Assembly (NCBI GenBank): GCA_964590645.1
Contig: CAZPYJ010000007.1
Location: 1 to 64,000 of the forward strand
Source: JAGNHN01 sp964590645
GTDB taxonomy: Bacteria > Bacteroidota > Bacteroidia > Bacteroidales > JAGNHN01
Reading direction: 5' to 3'
Length of the DNA: 64,000 nucleotides
The position numbers were made by a program, and so were the translations under genes. A model generated the notes under the pieces. The model had not been told where the DNA came from and searched no databases. It saw nothing but the letters and a program-made list of their open reading frames with translations. Shown piece after piece: positions 58,178 through 64,000 of this stretch (its first letter is position 1; the number at the start of each line of letters is the position of its first letter).

Positions 58178-59575
58178 ATGCCTTTGATTTCATCTATTTC
58201 CGGTATTCGCGGAACCATTGGCGGGCTTGCCGGTGATAACCTCAACCCTGAAGCCCTCATTCAATACTGCGGAGCCTACGCCGCCCTCATCCGTGAGCAA
58301 GCCGGACGAAGCAGGGGAACCATTATCCTGGGCCGCGATGCACGCACTTCAGGAGAGATGCTCTCGCGGGCAGTCAGCAGCAACCTGATGGCGGTCGGAC
58401 TGGATGTGATGGATATTGGATTGGCCCCCACGCCTACCGTAGCTCTGGCAACCCGCCACAGCGATGCCATTGGAGGCATTGTTCTCACCGCCAGCCATAA
58501 TCCGGCAGAATGGAATGCACTGAAACTGCTCGATGCACAGGGAGCCTTCCTGAGCGCCCGGGATGGAGAAAAACTCCATCAGTTCCTGAAGCATCCCGTA
58601 TGTTATGCCCCCCATTCATTCCTGGGTAGTTATTCGCTCGACCACACCTGGATAGAACGTCATATTGCTCTGATCCTGAAGCACCCCCTGGTGGATGTGC
58701 CGGCTATCCGTAATGCCGGATTCCGTCTGGGCGCCGATGTGGTCAATTCGGTTGGGGCAATCGCCTTACCCGCACTTTTTGAAGCCCTGGGTGTGCGTGA
58801 TTATCATCTGATCAATGGCACTCCTGATGGACATTTTGCCCATAATCCTGAACCCTTGCCTGCTCACCTCACCGAATTAAGTGAAATGTGCAGGCGGGAG
58901 TCACGCATCGGCATTGCCGTTGATCCCGATGTGGATCGCCTGGCCCTGGTTTGTGAAGACGGCAGCTTCTTCGGAGAGGAATATACCCTGGTGGCGGCAG
59001 CCGATTATGTGCTCGGCAGGAGAGGGGGGGATGTGGTTTCCAATCTCAGCTCTACCCGTGCCTTGAATGATATTGCAGAAAAGTACGGGGGCAAGCGATA
59101 CACCTCCGCAGTGGGTGAAGTTAATGTGGTCAGTGAGATGCAAAGGGTGAAGGCCATCATTGGAGGAGAGGGTAACGGAGGGGTGATTTTTCCCGAAATT
59201 CATTCCGGAAGAGATGCATTAAGCGGCATTGCCCTGATTTTGAGTTCACTTGCCCATAAAAGGCAATCACTTGTTCAGTTGCGCCGCAGCCTGCCTGATT
59301 ATGCGATTGCCAAATTGAAGATGGAACTCCCTTCCGACATTTCTCCTTCCGCATTGCTTGAACGCTTTTCCGGGCAGCTGGATGCGGATACCCTGGATCG
59401 CAGAGATGGCTTATGGATTCAGCTTGACGCAGAATGGGTGCACCTGCGTCAGTCGAATACTGAGCCCATCATCCGGATCTACGCTGAGAGCCATAATCAG
59501 GAAACGGCACTACGCCTGGCCGAGGTTTTCCGCGAGCGGCTCAAAAAGTGCGTGGATGACGCAGAGGTAAATTAA
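58178..59575 (+). CDS. glmM: phosphohexomutase (phosphoglucosamine mutase-like)
   Basis: A 465-residue alpha-D-phosphohexomutase. The active serine loop is TASHNPAEWNALK, the metal loop DPDVDRLAL, the sugar loop GEGNGGVIFPE and the phosphate loop RQSNTEPIIRIYAE. It converts glucosamine-6-P to glucosamine-1-P for UDP-GlcNAc, if GlmM; phosphomannomutase is the alternative. TACTTTCG at about 58155 is a one-mismatch -7 element. Confidence 0.85.
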   Translation: MPLISSISGIRGTIGGLAGDNLNPEALIQYCGAYAALIREQAGRSRGTIILGRDARTSGEMLSRAVSSNLMAVGLDVMDIGLAPTPTVALATRHSDAIGGIVLTASHNPAEWNALKLLDAQGAFLSARDGEKLHQFLKHPVCYAPHSFLGSYSLDHTWIERHIALILKHPLVDVPAIRNAGFRLGADVVNSVGAIALPALFEALGVRDYHLINGTPDGHFAHNPEPLPAHLTELSEMCRRESRIGIAVDPDVDRLALVCEDGSFFGEEYTLVAAADYVLGRRGGDVVSNLSSTRALNDIAEKYGGKRYTSAVGEVNVVSEMQRVKAIIGGEGNGGVIFPEIHSGRDALSGIALILSSLAHKRQSLVQLRRSLPDYAIAKLKMELPSDISPSALLERFSGQLDADTLDRRDGLWIQLDAEWVHLRQSNTEPIIRIYAESHNQETALRLAEVFRERLKKCVDDAEVN

Positions 59576-59662
59576 ATCAACACTCAAGCGTGAATATCTT
59601 TTGGCACTTTATGCATCCTGCCATTTCTCTCCCCTTTAGTTTTATGCATATTATTTTGGCTT

Positions 59663-59944
59663 ATGGCTGCACATCCTCGCAAGCGCAAAACTAAGTTCCG
59701 ACACATTCGCTTCAAGCTCTCAGTCCTGCAATACGGTGAAATGTTGAAGCTGTGTCGCGCAATGGGGCTTACACCCAATAAAATGTTCAAAAAAGCCCTG
59801 AAGGAGTTTATGCATCGCAACGCCCACCTGATCCCGGATGATCCTGAGCCGGTCAGCAGGAACCAACTCAAACTCTTCGATGAGTCTTATAAGCCGGTAC
59901 AGCTCAGTATCTTGGACGGATTACCGGAAGAATCAGGTGCTTAG
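59663..59944 (+). CDS. hypothetical basic protein
   Basis: A 93-residue protein. The N-terminal 30 residues are rich in Lys/Arg/His (HPRKRKTKFRHIRFKL), followed by a helical middle (YGEMLKLCRAMGLTPNKMFKKALKEFM) that could be a ribbon-helix-helix-like or other nucleic-acid-binding element. I do not recognise a family. Its stop overlaps that of recR (TTAG shared), convergent. Confidence 0.6.
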   Translation: MAAHPRKRKTKFRHIRFKLSVLQYGEMLKLCRAMGLTPNKMFKKALKEFMHRNAHLIPDDPEPVSRNQLKLFDESYKPVQLSILDGLPEESGA

Positions 59945-60567
59945 TGTCTCTGCTGCAGGGTATCTTCGAAAAGCATCCTTTGCAGAATAGATCTTCCCAG
60001 GGTAAGTTCGTCGGTAAATTCCAGCTCATCACCCACAGCAAGTCCCCTGGACAAGGCGGTAATCCGAATGTTTTTTTCTTTGAGTTGACGGAAAAGGAAG
60101 AAGGCGGTGGTGTCGCCTTCAACGGTGGTTGGGAGTGCCAGCAAGACCTCACGGATATCTTCTGTATCCATTCTGGCAAAAAGAGAAGCAGAGTGGAGAT
60201 CTTGTGGTCCTATCCCATCCATAGGAGATATCAGTCCTCCGAGGATATGGTAACGTCCCCTGAACTGCCGGGTTTGCTCAATGGCCATCATATCCCTGAC
60301 ATCCTCCAGTACGCATATCATAGCGGGATCTCTTCCGGCATCATTGCAAATATGGCAGCGGCTGGTATCAGATATGTTATGGCAGAGCTCACACTCCTTG
60401 ATTTCCTCCCTCATCCGGATAATGGACTCACCCAGGGCTCTGGCTTCAGCAGGCGGCTTTCTCAAGAGGTGGAGCGCCATTCTGAGGGCTGTCTTTTTTC
60501 CGATTCCGGGAAGCCGGGATATTTCATTCACAGCATTTTCCAGGAGTTTTGAGGGAATATCAATCAT
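59941..60567 (-). CDS. recR: recombination mediator RecR
   Basis: A 208-residue recombination protein that helps load RecA with RecF/RecO. The helix-hairpin-helix is INEISRLPGIGKKTALR (ISRLPGIGKKTALRMA), the zinc finger is C-ELCHNISDTSRC-HIC, and the Toprim domain has ICVLEDVRDMMAIEQT. The start is the ATG before IDIPSKLL; in-frame sequence upstream does not resemble RecR and is dropped. Confidence 0.96.
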   Translation of the reverse strand: MIDIPSKLLENAVNEISRLPGIGKKTALRMALHLLRKPPAEARALGESIIRMREEIKECELCHNISDTSRCHICNDAGRDPAMICVLEDVRDMMAIEQTRQFRGRYHILGGLISPMDGIGPQDLHSASLFARMDTEDIREVLLALPTTVEGDTTAFFLFRQLKEKNIRITALSRGLAVGDELEFTDELTLGRSILQRMLFEDTLQQRH

Positions 60568-60684
60568 TCTAAATTCATTGCTTCTTTGCAAAAGTAGGGG
60601 ATATTGGTTTAATTTTGGCCAGTTCTTACCTTCCGGGGGAAGGGTTTTCCCGGGGATGGCATCATAGCTGCTTGCGTTTAATAT

Positions 60685-61500
60685 ATGAGAAGAGATTTTT
60701 TTAAAAGAAACATTTTCCCCTCCATCCTCCCACTTCTGCTGGGACTGTGCTTGTCGCTCAACCTTAATGCACAGGCAGAATGGAACCAGACTGATGAGCA
60801 GGGGCGGAAAGAAGGTCCGTGGAGAAAACTGGATGGACGAAGCCTGGTATATGAGGGCCAGTTCAAAGCGGATAAACCTTATGGTACCTTTCAGTATTAT
60901 TATCCTGACGGTAAACTCAAAGCCGTAAGTGTGTTTTCGGAGGCGGGAAAGTATGCAGACAGCCGCCTGTATCACCCCAATGGCAGATTGATGGCCGAGG
61001 GTCGCTATATCGACCAGAAGAAGGATGGACAGTGGAACTATTACAATGAAAATGAAGTGATGGTGGCCACTGAAACATACAAGGAAGGGGTAAAACACGG
61101 GAGTTGGATCACCTATTATGAGAATGGGCAGGCGAGCGAAGAAATTCCCTGGGAAAACGACCGGAGAGAAGGGATTTGGAGGCAGTACTATCCGGATGGA
61201 CAGCTGAAGTCCCGTGCTATCTACCAGGATGATCGCCTGGAAGGACTGGCTCAGTTCTATTATCCTTCCGGCAGGTCAATGATGTCCGGAACATACCAGA
61301 ATTCATTGAAAGAAGGGGTCTGGATCGTTTTTGATGAAGAGGGCACTGCTTCCAAGAAGGAGACCTGGGCCAAAGGTTTTCTGATTGACACGGACTCTGT
61401 CAAGGAAGGAGAGAGAATAAAGGTTTTGCGCGAAGATGAAGAAGGGAATCAGTTTATGCCGGGACGCAAACCAAAATATGAACTAAGCGATCCCGAGTAG
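60685..61500 (+). CDS. MORN/YwqK-repeat exported protein
   Basis: A 271-residue protein with signal peptide (LPLLLGLCLSLNLNAQ). The body is about eight MORN-like repeats (KYADSRLYHPNGRLMAEGRY, GQWNYYNENEVMVATETY, HGSWITYYENGQASEE). Database naming for this type is often 'YwqK-family antitoxin', which implies little; a structural or membrane-associated role is as likely. It is convergent with the minus-strand set ending at 61504. Confidence 0.82.
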   Translation: MRRDFFKRNIFPSILPLLLGLCLSLNLNAQAEWNQTDEQGRKEGPWRKLDGRSLVYEGQFKADKPYGTFQYYYPDGKLKAVSVFSEAGKYADSRLYHPNGRLMAEGRYIDQKKDGQWNYYNENEVMVATETYKEGVKHGSWITYYENGQASEEIPWENDRREGIWRQYYPDGQLKSRAIYQDDRLEGLAQFYYPSGRSMMSGTYQNSLKEGVWIVFDEEGTASKKETWAKGFLIDTDSVKEGERIKVLREDEEGNQFMPGRKPKYELSDPE

Positions 61501-61503
61501 GGC

Positions 61504-62016
61504 TTATTCTTTGAGTTGTCCCTTCATTCCCGGGTGACTGAAGAGGCTGATAAAAAAGTCTTCCGGCAAATCGGGATGAGCATCTCTAAGCAGGTCGCGC
61601 AGTTCTTCGCGCCGCTTGTCCGCTGCAATATCTGCTTGCAGAATGCGGGCGATGTTCCGGTACGTGGAGATTTTTACGTGCTCTTCCAGCGAAGCCCTGA
61701 TGGCATCCAGCACAGGTGATGATCCGGCTTCGTCCGGTACTCCGAATTGTTCCAGCTCGGTGAGGGCTGCCTCCAAAAGGTCTCTGGCGCTTTGTTTGGC
61801 CGCTTCCAGAGGAGAGGATTTGCCGCGTGTATCCCGCAAAGCCCAACTACTGTAATCATAGTGAAGATTGCGAATTCGCTCGGTCTTGTATGATCTTTCC
61901 CCGAATATCCTGCCCAGCAAGACTATGGTCTGGCTCTTCCATCCTTCCAGATCAAAATCAGGGTGATCCAGGCGGAGAAGCTGCTGGCGCAGGATCTCTA
62001 TGGCTTTGTCTTTCAT
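61504..62016 (-). CDS. hypothetical helical protein
   Basis: A 170-residue protein, predicted mainly alpha-helical and charged (AIEILRQQLLRLDHPDFDL, RREELRDLLRDAHPDLPEDFF). No signal or membrane segment. I recognise no family. It follows the DUF6787 gene and could share its transcript with ftsK-lolA. The ATG at 62016 is used; the frame extends upstream through the neighbouring gene. Confidence 0.7.
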   Translation of the reverse strand: MKDKAIEILRQQLLRLDHPDFDLEGWKSQTIVLLGRIFGERSYKTERIRNLHYDYSSWALRDTRGKSSPLEAAKQSARDLLEAALTELEQFGVPDEAGSSPVLDAIRASLEEHVKISTYRNIARILQADIAADKRREELRDLLRDAHPDLPEDFFISLFSHPGMKGQLKE

Positions 62017-62077
62017 ATTGCGATCAGATTTGTTGGATAAGATTTGGCTTAGCCCGTATAAAAGTACAGAACTTCTG

Positions 62078-62428
62078 CTAATCCTTCTTCTCTCTTCCCG
62101 GCCTATTTCTTTTCGCAGTGAAGAAGCGGCCGATCTTCTTGAAAAACCGGATCTCATAATCCAGGAAGAAGCGGAATCGACCGAAAAACCAACCATATAG
62201 CAATACCAGTGCCTGATGGATAGGCAGGGTGATCAGGATGAAATACAGGATGCTGATCCACAATGGGGTACCCTTACCCAAGCCCAGGTAGGGCTTGAGC
62301 CAGGCTCCGATGAAAGCGGTACTGGGGCCGGCCAGGCTAAAGACAGTGAAAAAAATAATGCGGTCCACCCACGCACGGCGTTTCGCTGCCCGGCTGTCAA
62401 CGGAAGGTTCACGGAGTTGTTTAGTCAA
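62078..62428 (-). CDS. DUF6787-like small membrane protein
   Basis: A 116-residue protein with two membrane segments (IIFFTVFSLAGPSTAFIGAWL and PLWISILYFILITLPIHQAL) and a basic C-terminus. The GxSTAFI...KPYLGLGKGTP and LLYGWFFGRFRFFLDYE pattern resembles the DUF6787 proteins that follow lolA in Bacteroidota. Function unknown. Confidence 0.6.
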   Translation of the reverse strand: MTKQLREPSVDSRAAKRRAWVDRIIFFTVFSLAGPSTAFIGAWLKPYLGLGKGTPLWISILYFILITLPIHQALVLLYGWFFGRFRFFLDYEIRFFKKIGRFFTAKRNRPGREKKD

Positions 62429-62448
62429 GGGGCATTGAGTTGGGTAGC

Positions 62449-63087
62449 CTAACGCATATCAATGATGTCGGCCTCAGGAAATTCAGATTTCTGAAAGCGG
62501 AACAGGCTGGGTTCTGCTTTTACATTGGGCGTAAATTCCTTGATCTGATAGGTGAATATGCTGCCATTGCGCTCGTAAATTGCAAAGCTGCTGATGTGTT
62601 TCTTCTGTTTTTCCACAATGACCCTGACTTTGAAAAATGATTTCCCCGTATTGGGAATCAGATCAATAACATAGGATGGCTTTCCGTTTTCCAAGCCTTC
62701 GCGGATAAGTTTGGAGCGATAATCCTCGTGATATGAGGTGAATAAATTAGACGGAGTGATGGCTTCGCTGTGGTCTTCCGCACTGTGGATCTGAACCTCT
62801 TCCGCATCCCGGATATATGTCCATATCGTCTTTCCATCAGTGATCACCAGCTGGCCGCCTACTTCCAGGCGATACATATCTCCGCGAATCAGCAGTTTGC
62901 CATCGTACTTCTCGTGAATGCCCGCATCCGCATTATCCATATTATAAGAGAACTTCACCTGTATGGTCTCATAACTGCGGGTCAGGTCGGCTACCTCACG
63001 AAGGATTTCTCCTGCCTGCCTTTCCTGCCCAAGCGCAGGTATCAAAACAATCAGGAAGAGAATATGGGTGATCAATGTTTTTTTCAT
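62449..63087 (-). CDS. lolA: outer membrane lipoprotein carrier LolA family protein
   Basis: A 212-residue periplasmic protein with signal peptide (LITHILFLIVLIPALGQ). The body is a LolA-like beta-sandwich (VKFSYNMDNADAGIHEKYDGKLLI opens it; VITDGKTIWTYIRDAEEVQIH marks the strand pair). LolA ferries lipoproteins from the inner to outer membrane. It lies 10 bases downstream of ftsK, the usual Bacteroidota arrangement. Confidence 0.88.
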   Translation of the reverse strand: MKKTLITHILFLIVLIPALGQERQAGEILREVADLTRSYETIQVKFSYNMDNADAGIHEKYDGKLLIRGDMYRLEVGGQLVITDGKTIWTYIRDAEEVQIHSAEDHSEAITPSNLFTSYHEDYRSKLIREGLENGKPSYVIDLIPNTGKSFFKVRVIVEKQKKHISSFAIYERNGSIFTYQIKEFTPNVKAEPSLFRFQKSEFPEADIIDMR

Positions 63088-63097
63088 AAGAAGAGGC

Positions 63098-64000
63098 TTA
63101 AAGAAGATTACGTTCACTGAGATCTTTCAAATACTGTTCCAGAGTGGCTTCGTCTTTAATTTTAACCTCTCTGGCCTTGGAGCCTTCAAAGGGACCCACG
63201 ATTCCGGCAGCTTCCAACTGGTCGATGATGCGACCTGCCCTGTTGTATCCGAGCTTAAGTTTTCGTTGCAGAAGGGAGGTAGATCCGTGCTGATGCTGCA
63301 CAATCACACGGGCAGCCTCATCAAACATATCATCCCTGTCGTTGGGGTCGAGGTCTTTGTTGGCTTCATCCTGTTCATCGAGGTACTCAGGCAAATGGTG
63401 TGCATCGGGATATCCGCGTTGAGAACCGATAAAGTCGGTTACCTTCTCTACTTCAGGTGTATCCACAAAGGCGCATTGCAAGCGGATCAGGTCGCTTCCT
63501 GTGCTGAGCAGCATATCTCCCCGGCCAATCAGATGGTTGGCCCCGGTAGAGTCAAGGATAGTGCGGCTGTCAATTTGAGAGATGACACGGAAAGCGATGC
63601 GGGCCGGGAAATTCGCCTTGATTGTTCCGGTGATGATATTGGTGGAAGGCCTTTGGGTAGCGATCACCAGGTGAATCCCAATTGCCCGGGCCAGCTGAGC
63701 CAGACGGGTCAGGGGTAACTCCACTTCTTTTCCGGCGGTCATAATCAGATCGGCAAACTCATCAATGATGACCACCAGGTAGGGGAGAAAGCGGTGCCCA
63801 TCGTTGGGACTGAGGGTGCGGCCCAGAAACTTCTGGTTGTATTCTTTGATGTTGCGCACCTGGGCGTGGTTCAGCAGATCGTATCGCCGGTCCATCTCAA
63901 TGCCCAAGGAATTCAGGGTGCGTACCACAGAGCGGGTATCCGTGATGATCGCTTCATCGCTGTCTGGCAGCTTAGCCAGAAAATGACGCTCAATTTTGTT
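63098..64000 (-). CDS. ftsK: DNA translocase FtsK, C-terminal part
   Basis: The last 300 residues of FtsK; the N-terminus and Walker A lie beyond 64000. The frame opens at the edge as NKIERHFLAKLPDSDEAIITDT. The motor core shows VIIDEFADLIMTAGKEVE (Walker B), VIATQRPSTNIITG and the RIAFRVISQIDSRTILD segment. The C-terminal gamma winged-helix (STSLLQRKLKLGYNRAGRIIDQLE), which reads KOPS sites, is intact. The enzyme pumps DNA at the septum. Any start inside the window is an artefact. Confidence 0.96.
   Translation of the reverse strand, partial: NKIERHFLAKLPDSDEAIITDTRSVVRTLNSLGIEMDRRYDLLNHAQVRNIKEYNQKFLGRTLSPNDGHRFLPYLVVIIDEFADLIMTAGKEVELPLTRLAQLARAIGIHLVIATQRPSTNIITGTIKANFPARIAFRVISQIDSRTILDSTGANHLIGRGDMLLSTGSDLIRLQCAFVDTPEVEKVTDFIGSQRGYPDAHHLPEYLDEQDEANKDLDPNDRDDMFDEAARVIVQHQHGSTSLLQRKLKLGYNRAGRIIDQLEAAGIVGPFEGSKAREVKIKDEATLEQYLKDLSERNLL

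Noticed and set aside
60568..61098. Long N-terminal extension of recR
   Set aside because: RecR proteins are about 200 residues, and the zinc finger, HhH and Toprim parts all follow the ATG at 60567.

Overview
The window is chromosomal DNA of a member of the Bacteroidota. Support comes from type IX secretion (T9SS) C-terminal sorting domains on three exported proteins, a gldA-gldF-gldG gliding ABC operon, a FISUMP-domain lipoprotein, a carboxypeptidase-regulatory-like TonB receptor, DUF5723/DUF4294/DUF4340 proteins, and many copies of the Bacteroidota -7 promoter element TAnnTTTG ahead of genes. No genus can be named from the sequence alone. No rRNA, CRISPR array, prophage or intact insertion sequence is visible. 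Three tRNAs are present: Leu(TAG), His(GTG) and Val(GAC).

Layout. 0.1-3.8 kb: pabB-pabC and a GNAT-nitrilase fusion on the minus strand, divergent from pabA, with each gene's promoter inside the other's start. 3.9-16.9 kb: a secreted peptidylarginine-deiminase-like protein, dps, a PKD/FISUMP lipoprotein, a POT transporter, rhomboid and CtpA proteases, a DHODH-like oxidoreductase, a TonB receptor with a partner lipoprotein, and pcm. 16.9-28 kb: an oxidoreductase, a polyprenyl sugar transferase, tig-clpP-clpX, tRNA-Leu, tpx, a DUF5723 protein and an OppC-type permease.

28-36.2 kb is an AT-richer accessory stretch. It holds two toxin-antitoxin pairs (PIN and MazF types), a Bro-N protein, an HNH nuclease, a subclass B1 metallo-beta-lactamase, a winged-helix Fic protein with an altered catalytic motif, and a GNAT. 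Related intergenic repeats separate several of these genes; the stretch ends at tRNA-His. A second repeat-rich patch lies at 40.4-41.8 kb around a peroxiredoxin-like gene and tRNA-Val.

36.3-40.4 kb: gldA-gldF-gldG-DUF4340. 42.2-45.8 kb: a tight cluster of a KamA-family radical SAM enzyme, a CysJ-like diflavin reductase and a hydroxylaminobenzene-mutase-like membrane protein. 45.9-49.2 kb: a metal ABC transporter (ATPase and permease) and a T9SS-exported subtilase. 49.2-54.9 kb: a hybrid histidine kinase, an NtrC-type regulator split by an in-frame amber codon, a perfect sigma-54 -24/-12 promoter, and the nine-PKD T9SS surface protein that promoter should drive. 54.9-64 kb: aroE, DUF368, a TPR protein, a phosphohexomutase, recR, a MORN-repeat protein, and an ftsK-lolA-DUF6787 set that runs off the end.

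The strongest candidates for something new are the radical SAM/diflavin/HAB cluster, the two-component sigma-54 adhesin cascade with its split regulator, the Fic gene with a symmetrical four-half-site operator, and the repeat-bounded accessory cassettes.
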